The notes under the pieces were generated by a model. It saw nothing but the letters and a program-made list of their open reading frames with translations. It was not told the origin of the DNA and made no database searches. Below are positions 1-9,871 of a stretch of 64,000 bases of DNA, piece by piece. Position 1 is the stretch's first letter; each line of letters opens with the position of its first letter. Source of the stretch: Bacteroidales bacterium (lineage in GTDB: Bacteria > Bacteroidota > Bacteroidia > Bacteroidales > UBA932); NCBI GenBank assembly GCA_017395045.1, contig JAFPWG010000004.1, positions 62,001 to 126,000 of the forward strand, in the 5' to 3' direction. Both the position numbers and the translations under genes were made by a program.

Positions 1-322
1 CGAGGAGCACGCCCGGATGCTGGATGAGACCCGCCGGGAGCAGGCCGCCATCCTCCGGGAGGCGTCCGAGACCAAGAACCGGATCCTTGCCGACGCGAAA
101 GCCCAGGCCCGGGACGAGGCCGGCAAGATTCTCGCGGAGGCCCGTACGCAGATCGCCGCCGAGAAGGAGGCTGCCCTGAGCGACATCCGCAAGGAGGTCG
201 CCCTGCTGTCGGTATCTATCGCCGAGAAGATCCTCCGGAAGGACCTTTCCACGGATGAAGCGCAGCGGGAGTATCTTGAGAAAATGGTCGACGAAACCAC
301 CCAAACCGGAGTCCACTCGTGA
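1..322 (+). CDS. atpF: ATP synthase F0 subunit b, 5'-truncated by the window edge
   Basis: C-terminal part (about 106 residues) of the b subunit, the peripheral stalk of the F-type ATP synthase that links membrane F0 to F1. The frame is open from base 2; the N-terminal membrane anchor lies before the window. What remains is a highly charged helix rich in Ala, Glu, Lys and Arg, as expected for the dimeric b-subunit coiled coil, ending in a conserved-looking segment with VSIAEKILRKDL. The stop TGA (320-322) overlaps the GTG start of the next gene, a typical translational coupling in this operon. The upstream partners (atpB, atpE and usually atpD/atpC in this phylum) are not visible. Confidence 0.9.
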   Translation, partial: EEHARMLDETRREQAAILREASETKNRILADAKAQARDEAGKILAEARTQIAAEKEAALSDIRKEVALLSVSIAEKILRKDLSTDEAQREYLEKMVDETTQTGVHS

Positions 323-876
323 ATGTAGGCATCATCAGGACAAGGTACGCGGAAGCCCTGGTCAAGTACGTCCGGGAGACCGGCCGCGGAGACGCCGTCT
401 GCGCCCAGGCGGAAAGCCTGGCGCATGTCCTCGCGGAAGTGCCCGACCTGTCCAGGATGATCGGCGCAAAGGACGTCGTGTCCGATGCGAAGAAGCTCTC
501 GCTTCTGAAAACCGCCCTTGGAGAGCCCTTGGAGCCGGATCTGGAACGTTTCCTGCACCTGCTCATGCAGAACGGGCGGATTGAGTTCCTGCACCAGACG
601 CTGCTGGACTTCGCCGACCGTTACCGCCGTTGCATCGGCATCAGGAAGGCGTACCTGAAGGTCGCCGTCCCTCCGCCGGACAGCCTGCTGGTGCGGTTGG
701 GCGCCCTGGTACGCGAACACACGGGCGGGCAGGCCCTGATCGACGTGGAAGTGGACCCTTCCCTCATCGGAGGGTTCGTCTTCGACATTGACGATGCGAT
801 GATCGACACAAGCGTCGCCAGCCAGCTGGAGGCAATCCGTTTCCAGTACATTGAAAAGAACCGAAGAATTGTCTAA
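319..876 (+). CDS. atpH: ATP synthase F1 subunit delta
   Basis: 185-residue delta subunit (OSCP family), which caps F1 and connects it to the b-subunit stalk. The start is GTG at 319, inside the atpF stop region (4-base overlap GTGA). The protein has the two-part layout of the family: an N-terminal helical domain beginning [17 protein letters not shown], and a C-terminal beta domain with the [10 protein letters not shown] signature near residues 148-157. It lies between atpF and atpA in the usual bacterial order, 2 bases before atpA. Confidence 0.95.
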   Translation: MNVGIIRTRYAEALVKYVRETGRGDAVCAQAESLAHVLAEVPDLSRMIGAKDVVSDAKKLSLLKTALGEPLEPDLERFLHLLMQNGRIEFLHQTLLDFADRYRRCIGIRKAYLKVAVPPPDSLLVRLGALVREHTGGQALIDVEVDPSLIGGFVFDIDDAMIDTSVASQLEAIRFQYIEKNRRIV

Positions 877-878
877 GT

Positions 879-2462
<1,584 letters not shown>

Positions 2463-2463
2463 C

Positions 2464-3366
2464 ATGCCCTCATTGAAGGAAATAAAGGGCCGTATCGGCT
2501 CCGTCCAGAGTACGCTGAAGATTACTTCCGCGATGAAACTCGTGGCTTCTGCCAAGCTCCGCCGGGCACAGCAGGCCATCGAGGGAATGCGCCCTTATGA
2601 ACGGAAGCTGCAGGGAATGATGGAGCGGGTTGCCGCCCAGACAGGCGGTGCGGGTCATTCCGGCGCTTATGCGCGGACGATGTCACCGGCTGGGGGAGAG
2701 GACGATTCCGCCCCCGCCCGGGAGAAGGTCTCCATCGTGGCCTTCGCATCCAACTCATCCCTTTGCGGCGCCTTCAATGCAAATGCCCTGCGCCTGACCC
2801 TGGACGCCCTCCGGGAGTTCGGCGGGGCCGACATCACCGTGCACAGCGTAGGCCGCAAGATGGCCGACGCGATGAAAAAGTGCGGCTACCCTTCTCCGGA
2901 GGACTATCACAATCTGGCCGACAAACCTTCCTACGCCGAAGCCTCCGCCCTGGCGGAACGGCTGATGGAGGATTTCCGCGAAGGCCGTCTGGACCGTGTG
3001 GAGCTCATCTATAATCATTTCGTCTCCTCCGGCAGGCAGGTTCCCGTGCGGGAAACCCTTCTTCCGATGGGGGAGATGGCCGGGGTTGCCGGGGACGTCG
3101 CCTCCGGCCTCCCGGACTGCATCCTCGAGCCCTCCGCATCGGAACTTCTGGAGAACCTTCTGCCCAAGTCCCTGAAACTCAAGTTCTTCACGGCTTTGCT
3201 GGACAGCAACGCCTCCGAACACGCCGCCCGTACGGTGGCCATGCAGACGGCTACGGACAACGGTGAGGACCTCCTCCAGGAACTCACCCTGCAATACAAC
3301 AAATCCCGCCAGCAGAAGATCACATCGGAAATCCTGGATCTTGCCGGCGGGAGTCAGGAGCAATAA
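2464..3366 (+). CDS. atpG: ATP synthase F1 subunit gamma
   Basis: 300-residue gamma subunit, the central rotor shaft of F1. N-terminal helix MPSLKEIKGRIGSVQSTLKI and C-terminal helix (QTATDNGEDLLQELTLQYNK, near residues 259-278) are the two coiled-coil arms expected of the family. The middle contains the Rossmann-like domain with the SNSSLCGAFN segment. The start is one base after the atpA stop. It is the last gene of the operon here: the next gene is convergent, with only 2 bases between stops and no obvious hairpin terminator. Confidence 0.95.
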   Translation: MPSLKEIKGRIGSVQSTLKITSAMKLVASAKLRRAQQAIEGMRPYERKLQGMMERVAAQTGGAGHSGAYARTMSPAGGEDDSAPAREKVSIVAFASNSSLCGAFNANALRLTLDALREFGGADITVHSVGRKMADAMKKCGYPSPEDYHNLADKPSYAEASALAERLMEDFREGRLDRVELIYNHFVSSGRQVPVRETLLPMGEMAGVAGDVASGLPDCILEPSASELLENLLPKSLKLKFFTALLDSNASEHAARTVAMQTATDNGEDLLQELTLQYNKSRQQKITSEILDLAGGSQEQ

Positions 3367-3368
3367 AC

Positions 3369-3593
3369 CTATTCCTGTACGCGGTCTTCTTCCGGAACGA
3401 GTGCGAGTGCGCGCTCGAAGTCTTCGGCATTGACCTTCACTTCGATGGGCTGGGCGTAATTCAGGCAGGGATAGGGGGAGGAGGCGCCGAAAACGGCGGC
3501 GGGAATCCCGTTCTCCCGCAGCATGCCGGCGAGGATTTCGGCCGGGATGGGCTCGGAAAACTTCGCAACGGTCTTGAAATCATTCGTTGCCAT
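3369..3593 (-). CDS. DUF2007-like small protein
   Basis: 74-residue acidic protein that looks like the DUF2007 (putative signal-transducing) family: a single compact domain with the pattern PIPAEILAGMLRENGIPAAVFG, given here in part as AEILAGMLRENGIPA, then a beta strand IEVKVNAEDFERA. Proteins of this family are small and cytoplasmic and resemble the regulatory ACT or GlnB fold; their function is unknown. It is the last gene of the minus-strand operon that starts at 7008. Its start overlaps the end of the upstream gene by 14 bases, so the two are probably translationally coupled. Confidence 0.7.
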   Translation of the reverse strand: MATNDFKTVAKFSEPIPAEILAGMLRENGIPAAVFGASSPYPCLNYAQPIEVKVNAEDFERALALVPEEDRVQE

Positions 3594-4050
3594 GGTCTCT
3601 GAATTTGTGTTCGATGGAACTCACGACCCGGACCAGGTCGCGGGACAGGCCTTCCGCCTGCCACCCGCCGAGGACCGGCGTGAGGGTGACGGTGTCTTCC
3701 CAGAGCCGCGCGAGACGGTTCACGGGAGAGGAGAGATGGAACTTCAGTACGCCGTCCGCGTCGCTTGCGAGCACATAGCCGCGGGCGCGCATCGCCTCTT
3801 CGATGCCGCCGCGGGCTTCCGCCGGGTCACCGGAGATAAGGATCTTCCGCTTCTGGTAGCCGAAGAAGGGATAGGCGAGGGACATGACGGCGAAGATGGC
3901 CAGAATCCACCAGACGGAGGTCCATCCGCTCCGGAAAGCGACCGCGATGTCCTTGGACACCATCCCCGTAAGCATCAGCACGAGGATGACGGCCGCGAAA
4001 AGGAAAGTAATCTGGATGAAGTACTTGACGGCTCGGCGAAGGTAGGTCAT
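3580..4050 (-). CDS. Small membrane protein of unknown function
   Basis: 156 residues with two hydrophobic segments near residues 7-31 and 43-64, then a soluble C-terminal half of about 90 residues (contains LISGDPAEARGGIEEAMRAR). I do not recognise a domain. The soluble part looks like a small alpha/beta domain that could face the cytoplasm. It overlaps the upstream gene by 4 bases (4047-4050) and the downstream DUF2007 gene by 14 bases, so all three are likely co-translated. The gene context (YtxH-like, holin-like, this one) suggests an envelope or stress function; that is inference. Confidence 0.6.
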   Translation of the reverse strand: MTYLRRAVKYFIQITFLFAAVILVLMLTGMVSKDIAVAFRSGWTSVWWILAIFAVMSLAYPFFGYQKRKILISGDPAEARGGIEEAMRARGYVLASDADGVLKFHLSSPVNRLARLWEDTVTLTPVLGGWQAEGLSRDLVRVVSSIEHKFRDHGNE

Positions 4051-4286
4051 TTCTGAAGTCTTTTTTTGAGGGCCCGCACGATGAAAAGGGCGCGGGCGTA
4101 GAAATCCACGTTGAGGGCGGTCCGACGGACGCCCTGGAGGGCCATGTTCCGCGGGGTATAGAAACTCTGGACGTCGGACAGGCGGCGCTGGACAGCTTCT
4201 CCCTGGGCTTCGATGCGGGCACGGCTGCGGTGGATGGCCTCGGTGAGGTCTTCCACGGTCTTGATGTCCTTGTAGTCGTTATTCAT
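4047..4286 (-). CDS. Small basic protein of unknown function
   Basis: 79 residues from the ATG at 4284-4286 (starting MNNDYKDIKTVEDL). A longer frame reaching 4313 would overlap the upstream gene by 35 bases and is less likely. The protein is hydrophilic and Arg-rich, probably helical, with no membrane segment and no recognisable domain. It overlaps the upstream holin-like gene by 8 bases and the downstream membrane protein by 4. Proteins of this size between a Phage_holin_3_6-like gene and a membrane gene recur in Bacteroidetes, but I cannot assign a role. Confidence 0.6.
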   Translation of the reverse strand: MNNDYKDIKTVEDLTEAIHRSRARIEAQGEAVQRRLSDVQSFYTPRNMALQGVRRTALNVDFYARALFIVRALKKRLQK

Positions 4287-4632
4287 CGTCGTCGGAGAAG
4301 AACAGTTTGACAAACAGGGGGACGAAGGTATCCTTGAACAGGGTGTCGCGCTTCCGGATCAGGATCCACAGGACGATGCCCAGCAGGACGGCCACGCCCA
4401 GGGCGGCCCAGGCGTAACTGCCGATGAGTTCGCCCACCAGGAGGATGATGCCGAAGGAAAGGACCAGTGCGAGGTTGATCGCAACGCCCAGCAGGAGGAT
4501 CATCCCGACCAGCTTGGAGGCGGTGAGGGACAGACCCTTGACGGTCCGGAGCTTCACGTCTTCCAGACGCAGGTCGACGTACTCTTTGGCTTCCCGGGAG
4601 AGTTCTTCGGCGGGCCGGGAGAACTGGCTCAT
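4279..4632 (-). CDS. Holin-X-like (Phage_holin_3_6 / DUF1469) membrane protein
   Basis: 117 residues. An N-terminal amphipathic region (EELSREAKEYVDLRLEDVKL) is followed by two long adjacent hydrophobic segments near residues 39-66 and 68-92, and a short charged tail ending SDDDE. This is the layout of the Phage_holin_3_6 family, which despite its name is widespread in bacterial chromosomes next to YtxH-domain genes and is not evidence of a prophage. Its start overlaps the YtxH-like gene stop by 4 bases (4629-4632). Confidence 0.75.
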   Translation of the reverse strand: MSQFSRPAEELSREAKEYVDLRLEDVKLRTVKGLSLTASKLVGMILLLGVAINLALVLSFGIILLVGELIGSYAWAALGVAVLLGIVLWILIRKRDTLFKDTFVPLFVKLFFSDDDE

Positions 4633-5003
4633 GCTTCGGGCTCCTGTTCGTCCACGACGGGACCGGCGGCCTCTTCCGCAGCCTCTTCGGCCTGCTTCAG
4701 GGCGTTTTCCAGGCGCTCCAGCTGCTTCAGGAGCATGTCGCGGGTGCCTTCCTTGATTTCGGCTCCCTTTTCACGGAGGGTCTCACGGAGGGATTTGAGG
4801 GACTCCTTGGCCTCCGCGCTCTTTTCGTCCACCTTGGCGCCCAGGTCGCCGAGGTTCTCCTTGAGGTCTTCGTAACCGTTTTCCGCGGCCCTCTTCACGC
4901 GGGCGCGCGTCTTCCAACCCTTGTCAGGAGCATACAACATACCGATGGCGGCGCCTGCTGCGAGGCCCGCGAGGAGGGAGAAGAATGATTTCGAGCTTGC
5001 CAT
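4629..5003 (-). CDS. YtxH-domain protein
   Basis: 124 residues. The N-terminal hydrophobic stretch with LLAGLAAGAAIGMLYAPDKG is the YtxH signature (a Gly/Ala-rich membrane segment followed by LYAP and a charged helix). The rest is a long Lys/Glu/Ala-rich helix, probably coiled coil. Members are linked to general stress responses in other bacteria, but their molecular role is not established. The gene is third in the minus-strand operon, 12 bases after hemW, and is directly coupled to the holin-like gene, the usual pairing. Confidence 0.8.
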   Translation of the reverse strand: MASSKSFFSLLAGLAAGAAIGMLYAPDKGWKTRARVKRAAENGYEDLKENLGDLGAKVDEKSAEAKESLKSLRETLREKGAEIKEGTRDMLLKQLERLENALKQAEEAAEEAAGPVVDEQEPEA

Positions 5004-5015
5004 GATCGTGTGTTT

Positions 5016-6092
5016 TTAAATCAGTTCGCGGATGATTTCGTCGGAAACGAAGAAATGGTCTTCAGGGATGCGGTACCGGTCGTCCACCCGGACGAGCGCT
5101 CCGTTCCCGACGAGGGATCCGATGTCATCCCTGCTGCAATTTTCGTGCAGGAAGGCCGCGTCGATGCCTTTGTCGGTCCGGAGGGCGAGCATGATGGTCT
5201 CCACGAGGGTGTCTTCGGCGGAAAGGGTTTCGGTCGTGGAGGTCCAGCCTTGGAGCTGCTTGCTGTTCCAACTGCGGGTGGAACCGTGGAAGGAATGCGC
5301 TCCAGGGCCGATTCCGACATAGGGCCGCCGCTCCCAATAGCCGCCGTTGTGCACGGCCTCGAAGCCGGGACGGGCGAAATTGGAGATCTCATAATGGCGG
5401 TATCCGGCGGCTGCCATTTTCTGACAGAGGATGTCATACTGGCGCCTGCACTGCGTGTCGGAGGCCTCGGTGTATTCGCCCCGGGCGGCCATGTCGGCCA
5501 GGGCGCTTTCCCCTTCGACGGTCAGCTGATAGCAGGAGACGTGCTCAGGCCCAAGGGCGATGGCGCGGTCCACCGTATGGGCCCAGACTTCGTCGGAAAG
5601 GTGGCTGATGCCGAAGATCAGGTCGATGCTCACATTGTCGAAGCCGGCCTCCCGGACGATCCGGAAAGCCTCTTCGGCCCGGGCCGCATCGTGGCGGCGG
5701 TTCATCCAGCGGAGCATCGGATCGTCAAAGGACTGGATGCCGATGCTCATCCGGTTCACGCCCAGGGCCTTCAGGCTGGTGGCGTAGGCGAGACCCTTCT
5801 CCACGATGTCGTCGGGATTGACCTCCATCGTGAATTCCTGCCAGCGGCCGCCGTGCCCGGCCTCCTCCAGGGCGAGGAGGATGCGGGTCAAGACGGAAAG
5901 CGGCAGCACCGAAGGGGTGCCGCCACCGAAATAAAGGGTCTTGGGATCATCGTCCATTTCGCCCGCACGCCGCTTGATCTCCGCACACACGCCGTCGGCG
6001 TAGGCCTTGAAACAACCCTCCGAAGCGATCTCGGAGTAGAAGTCGCAGTATGTGCAGAAACTGCGGCAGAAGGGTACGTGGACGTAGATCAT
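5016..6092 (-). CDS. hemW: Radical SAM heme chaperone HemW
   Basis: 358 residues. The radical SAM cluster motif CxxxCxxC is seen at the very N-terminus (CRSFCTYCDF, residues 9-18), followed by the SAM-binding GGGTPS motif near residues 57-62. The N-terminus lacks the extra cysteine and leader of HemN-type coproporphyrinogen dehydrogenases, and the length fits HemW, a heme-binding chaperone often mislabelled as HemN. It has the C-terminal HemN-type domain. It starts one base after the stop of the upstream coiled-coil gene, so both belong to the transcript beginning near 7027. Confidence 0.92.
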   Translation of the reverse strand: MIYVHVPFCRSFCTYCDFYSEIASEGCFKAYADGVCAEIKRRAGEMDDDPKTLYFGGGTPSVLPLSVLTRILLALEEAGHGGRWQEFTMEVNPDDIVEKGLAYATSLKALGVNRMSIGIQSFDDPMLRWMNRRHDAARAEEAFRIVREAGFDNVSIDLIFGISHLSDEVWAHTVDRAIALGPEHVSCYQLTVEGESALADMAARGEYTEASDTQCRRQYDILCQKMAAAGYRHYEISNFARPGFEAVHNGGYWERRPYVGIGPGAHSFHGSTRSWNSKQLQGWTSTTETLSAEDTLVETIMLALRTDKGIDAAFLHENCSRDDIGSLVGNGALVRVDDRYRIPEDHFFVSDEIIRELI

Positions 6093-6093
6093 G

Positions 6094-7008
6094 TTAACGG
6101 AGCATCAGTTCGGACCGGCCGAGGAGGGCCTTGGTGGTGTAGGCTTCCACCGTGTAGATACCCTTGGTGAATTCGCCGACGTCCTTGACATAGATGCTAA
6201 CTTCCACTTCCTGGCCTTCATAGTCGATCTCACGGGAGGCGGAGGCGGAAAGCGTTTCGCCGCCCACGGTGAAGTCGGTGGAGGCGTTGTTCAGGAGGAC
6301 GAGGCCCTCCGGGTCCTTCACGCGCACATAGATGCGGACCGGGCCGCGTTCCGCGATCTCGTTCTCCACAAGGGAGAGCGTGGCGACGAGGTATTTGACG
6401 CGGCTGGAGCGGTCGGTGACCCTGTCGGAGCTGTTGTAGGCCGACAGATGCAGTCCGCGGGCCTTGATGACGGCGCCGGCGGCGACCTGGCCGGTCAGGC
6501 TCTCCACCTGGCGGGTGAGGTTCTCATTGGCCTGGCGGCTCTCCGCGGCTTCCCTGCGCGCTGCGGCGGCATCGGCCGTGAGCCTCTTGTTCAGGGTATT
6601 CAGGGAGTCGATCTGGACGATATAGCCCTTCATGATGGAACGGAGGGTGCCCAGTTCCTTCTCGTACTGGCGGATCTTGGCGCGGTTCGTCGCCTCGGTC
6701 TTCGCGAGTTTGTCGATCAGGAGGGCTACCTGTTCGCGGGAGGTATCCAACTGGCTGTTGATATTCTCGTAGTCGGAGTTCAGGTTCTCGAAGTCGCTCT
6801 GCAGGGAGAGCATCTGCTGGGCCAGTTCGGCCTTCTCGCCTTCGAGTTCGTTCACGAGGCTGCTCTTCTGGTTCCAGATCCAGGCCAGGCCGGCGGCCAG
6901 GGCGGCGGCGGCGACGGCGAGGACGACCAGGGCGGTTTTCAGTCCGCCGTTGCGGTTTTTCTTTTCACGCTCTTCGCGTTCGATTCTCTCGAGGGGGTCT
7001 TCAGTCAT
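6094..7008 (-). CDS. Single-pass membrane coiled-coil protein of unknown function
   Basis: 304 residues from the ATG at 7006-7008 (MTEDPLERIEREEREKK). A further in-frame Met at 7035 lies upstream of the likely transcription start and is rejected. A charged N-terminus is followed by one membrane segment (near residues 24-44, TALVVLAVAAAALAAGLAW). Next comes a long coiled coil with many Leu/Glu/Gln heptads (about 50-180), then a beta-rich C-terminal domain of about 120 residues that may lie in the periplasm. I recognise the layout as a Bacteroidetes-specific hypothetical family but no function. First gene of the operon with hemW. Confidence 0.7.
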   Translation of the reverse strand: MTEDPLERIEREEREKKNRNGGLKTALVVLAVAAAALAAGLAWIWNQKSSLVNELEGEKAELAQQMLSLQSDFENLNSDYENINSQLDTSREQVALLIDKLAKTEATNRAKIRQYEKELGTLRSIMKGYIVQIDSLNTLNKRLTADAAAARREAAESRQANENLTRQVESLTGQVAAGAVIKARGLHLSAYNSSDRVTDRSSRVKYLVATLSLVENEIAERGPVRIYVRVKDPEGLVLLNNASTDFTVGGETLSASASREIDYEGQEVEVSIYVKDVGEFTKGIYTVEAYTTKALLGRSELMLR

Positions 7009-7032
7009 GGCTTTTTTCGTTTTTAATATCTG

Positions 7033-7050
7033 CAAATATATCTATATTTG
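7033..7050. promoter_or_regulatory. Back-to-back divergent promoter -7 boxes
   Basis: Two perfect TAnnTTTG boxes face away from each other with 2 bases between: TATATTTG on the minus strand (7040 to 7033) for the coiled-coil/hemW operon, and TATATTTG on the plus strand (7043-7050) for the M24 peptidase. Together they form a near-palindrome. Each implies a leader of roughly 20 bases to the chosen start codons at 7008 and 7074, which supports those starts over the longer alternatives. Confidence 0.75.
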
Positions 7051-7073
7051 TGAAAATTGTCAATAATCATACC

Positions 7074-8876
7074 ATGGAAAACATCTTTGCAGCCCGTGTG
7101 GAGGCCATCCGTTCGATGATGCGCGAACACGGGTGGGATGCCGTCATCCTGACCGGCAGCGACCCCCATGCCAGCGAGTACCCTGCCCGGCGTTGGAAGC
7201 AGGTGGAATGGGTGTCCGGTTTCACGGGCGAGGCGGGTGACCTTTGCATCACCCTGGACCATGCCGGCCTGTGGACCGATACGCGGTATTTCATCCAGGC
7301 CGTGAAGCAGCTGGCCGGGACGGGCGTTGAACTGCACAAGATGCGTGTGCCCGAGCAGGTTCCGATCCCCCAGTGGCTGGCCTCCCGGGGCTTCCCGGAG
7401 CCGGTCGTCGCCGTGGACGGCCTGTGCCAGACCGTATCGGCGGTCGCCGCGCTCAAGGCGGCTTTCGACGTCCCCGTAACGGTGGTTTCCGTGCCCGACC
7501 TGCTGTCTCCACTCTGGGCCGGCCGGCCGGAGATCCCTTCCACGCCCATCATTACCCTGGGCGAGGACCTGACAGGCGAGTCGCGTGTGGAGCGGCTTCA
7601 TTGGCTCCGGAAATGGATGATCCTCCATAACCTGGATGCCATCTTCCTGACGGCCCTGGACGAGATTGCCTGGCTGCTGAACGTGCGCGGATCCGACGTG
7701 GACTACAATCCGGTCGTGATTTCCTATCTCCTTGTCACGATGGAAGACGTGCTCTGGTTCGTCCGCAAGGACGCGTACCTGGATCCGGACGAGGAAACGC
7801 AGGCCAGTTTCGACGAGGTGGCGGCGGACGAAGTGACCGTTTGCGACTATGACGAAGCCGGCCTGGCCTTCTCCACGCGGATTCCGGACGATGTTCAGCG
7901 CATCTACGTGGATCCGGGCACCCTGAACATCCATCTGCGGGAGTGCCTGGACGAGAGTCCCTGCGAAGTCGTGGAGGGCCTTTCCCCGATCCCCCTCCGC
8001 AAGTCGGTGAAGAACCGCGTGGAGATCGAGGGAATGCGGGAGGCGCACCTGGAAGACGGCCTGGCCGTGGAGAAGTTCCTCTACTGGCTGGAAGGCCAGG
8101 CGGGCCGGGTCGATGAGTGGGAAGCGGCCTGCAAGCTGCAGTCCTTCCGGGCGGAAATCCCGGGCTACCGGGGCGACAGTTTCGAAACCATATCGGCCTA
8201 CGGGGCCGGTGCGGCCTTGCCGCACTATGTGACCCCGCACGAGAATGCTCCCATTCTGGAGCCGCATGGACTATACCTGGTGGATTCCGGCGGACAGTAC
8301 CTTTTCGGCACGACCGATATTACGCGCACCGTGCCCATGGGCCCTTGCACGGCCCTGGAGCGGGAGGACTATACGCTGGTGATGAAATGCCACATCGACC
8401 TGTCGATGGCGGTTTTCCCCAAGGGGACGGCCGGCTGCCAGCTGGACATCCTCGCCCGGAACGCCCTCTGGCAGACCAAGCGCAACTTCGGCCACGGTAC
8501 GGGCCACGGGATCGGCTTTTTCCTCAATGTCCACGAGGGACCGCAGGAGTTCCGCCAGAACTTCAATTCCTATCCGTTCATCCCGGGCATCATCAACACG
8601 ATCGAACCCGGCCTGTACCGGGAGGGGATGCACGGCGTCCGCCACGAGAACGTCGTGCTGGTGCGCGAGGACGGCACGAACGATTTCGGCACCTGGTATG
8701 CCTTTGAGACGCTGACCCTGTGCCACTATGATACGTCGGCCCTGGTCCTCGACCTGATGACTCCCGGCGAGATCGCCTGGCTCAACGCCTACAACGAGCA
8801 CGTGTACCGCACCCTGAGTCCCCGCCTCCCGGGTCCCGTCGCCGCCTGGCTCCGGGAAAAGACCCGGGAGGTGTAG
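7074..8876 (+). CDS. Aminopeptidase P family metallopeptidase (M24B)
   Basis: 600 residues. Releases N-terminal residues before proline (Xaa-Pro aminopeptidase), probably cytoplasmic since no signal peptide is present. This is the long three-domain form: two creatinase-like N-terminal domains, then the pita-bread catalytic domain. Metal ligands can be seen: Asp in VDSGGQY and in GTTDITRTV, His in GHGTGHGIG, Glu in NTIEPGLY, and Glu in RHENVVLV. A C-terminal M24_C-like tail follows. The ATG at 7074 is chosen because an upstream ATG/ATA-region frame from 7050 overlaps the promoter box. Single gene, followed by a convergent neighbour. Confidence 0.93.
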   Translation: MENIFAARVEAIRSMMREHGWDAVILTGSDPHASEYPARRWKQVEWVSGFTGEAGDLCITLDHAGLWTDTRYFIQAVKQLAGTGVELHKMRVPEQVPIPQWLASRGFPEPVVAVDGLCQTVSAVAALKAAFDVPVTVVSVPDLLSPLWAGRPEIPSTPIITLGEDLTGESRVERLHWLRKWMILHNLDAIFLTALDEIAWLLNVRGSDVDYNPVVISYLLVTMEDVLWFVRKDAYLDPDEETQASFDEVAADEVTVCDYDEAGLAFSTRIPDDVQRIYVDPGTLNIHLRECLDESPCEVVEGLSPIPLRKSVKNRVEIEGMREAHLEDGLAVEKFLYWLEGQAGRVDEWEAACKLQSFRAEIPGYRGDSFETISAYGAGAALPHYVTPHENAPILEPHGLYLVDSGGQYLFGTTDITRTVPMGPCTALEREDYTLVMKCHIDLSMAVFPKGTAGCQLDILARNALWQTKRNFGHGTGHGIGFFLNVHEGPQEFRQNFNSYPFIPGIINTIEPGLYREGMHGVRHENVVLVREDGTNDFGTWYAFETLTLCHYDTSALVLDLMTPGEIAWLNAYNEHVYRTLSPRLPGPVAAWLREKTREV

Positions 8877-8929
8877 GGTTCGCCGTTCCAAAAAGGGCTT
8901 GCCCGACGAAGGACATTTCTCTTCGAGCG

Positions 8930-8942
8930 GCCGTCGAATGGA
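8930..8942 (+). repeat. 13-base direct repeat, copy 1
   Basis: GCCGTCGAATGGA, identical to the copy at 9872-9884. The two copies bracket the short S41 peptidase gene. A 12-base match (CGTCGAATGGAA) also occurs at 49764-49775, downstream of the second S41 peptidase gene of the window. Confidence 0.6.
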
Positions 8943-8966
8943 ATCGGCGGACAGAGCGGGTGTGGC

Positions 8967-9854
8967 CTATCTTTTTTTCAAGTCCTGCGCAATCCAGAGC
9001 ACCCACTCATCGATATTGTCGGTGAGTTTGGTGGGGTAGGGGATATCCAGCCGCACATCTGGAGCGATGCCCGTCTTGTCGATGCCGCGGTCGGGAAGAC
9101 GGTGGGAGACGGTCACTGGGATCAGGATATAGTGCTGACTGAACGGAAGTTCTACCTCGGTGCAATTGGAGATATCCAGGAGGCCATAAGTGTTTTCCTG
9201 CCCATAGACGGTGGTCCGTTTGCTGGAAGCTTGGATTTCCAGGACCATTGCTTCCCCTGCACTGGCGACGTTATTGTCGATGATGAGGGCTGCCGCCACA
9301 GGAAGTGTCGAGATGGATGAGTACTCTATCTCACGCTGCTCGAGGAAAGGCCACATGACACGTTCTTTGGATTTGTCCTTGAAAAGGGACAGGCGAAGCC
9401 ACCATACCCAGGACATCTTCCCTATCCGACGGAGATTGTCCTTAGTATAAAAGAAATCCAATCCGTCAAGCGTCGCCGGTGTATCGTACAGCAATTCCAA
9501 GTAGGGCATATAATGGTGGTCCGCTCCACCGCCGTTTCCCCGGATGTCAAGGATCAGGAACTTGCACCCCGACGCCTTATAATCCTTCACGGATTGCTTA
9601 ATCCATTTGTCATCCGGATCTCCCATACAGGAAGGGAAGCGGATCAGATATGTGTCGTCATCGACCTTGCAGGAAACCGCTTGCGGATCATACGGAAAAA
9701 CGGAGGAATAGTCGGTCGACCTTTTCCAGAGATGGTTATGTGCGTCCCAGCAGGTCCGCAAGTGCTTTTGCCGGAACCAGGCCAGATAGTGGCCGACAGC
9801 CTCGTAGTCCAGATATGTTTCGGCATCGACACTGTCCCGAAGGGCCGCTTTCAT
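8967..9854 (-). CDS. S41 family peptidase, probably 5'-truncated
   Basis: 295 residues that look like the catalytic half of a C-terminal-processing (S41) protease. LILDIRGNGGGADHHYMPYL is the conserved strand-turn after the active-site region, and NNVASAGEAMV holds the catalytic Ser (in ASAGEA). HRLPDRGIDKTGIAPDVRLD is the usual S41 C-terminus with PDV. There is no signal peptide, though relatives are exported, and an in-frame TAA lies only 6 bases before the ATG, so the true N-terminus may have been lost or frame-shifted. It is AT-richer than its neighbours and flanked by a 13-base direct repeat. Function of the peptidase is unknown; it stands alone. Confidence 0.75.
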   Translation of the reverse strand: MKAALRDSVDAETYLDYEAVGHYLAWFRQKHLRTCWDAHNHLWKRSTDYSSVFPYDPQAVSCKVDDDTYLIRFPSCMGDPDDKWIKQSVKDYKASGCKFLILDIRGNGGGADHHYMPYLELLYDTPATLDGLDFFYTKDNLRRIGKMSWVWWLRLSLFKDKSKERVMWPFLEQREIEYSSISTLPVAAALIIDNNVASAGEAMVLEIQASSKRTTVYGQENTYGLLDISNCTEVELPFSQHYILIPVTVSHRLPDRGIDKTGIAPDVRLDIPYPTKLTDNIDEWVLWIAQDLKKR

Positions 9855-9871
9855 AGATTAGGCACAAAAGA

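Noticed and set aside
4279-4632. Holin-like gene as a sign of a prophage
   Set aside because: No other phage gene is near; this family is common in chromosomal YtxH operons.
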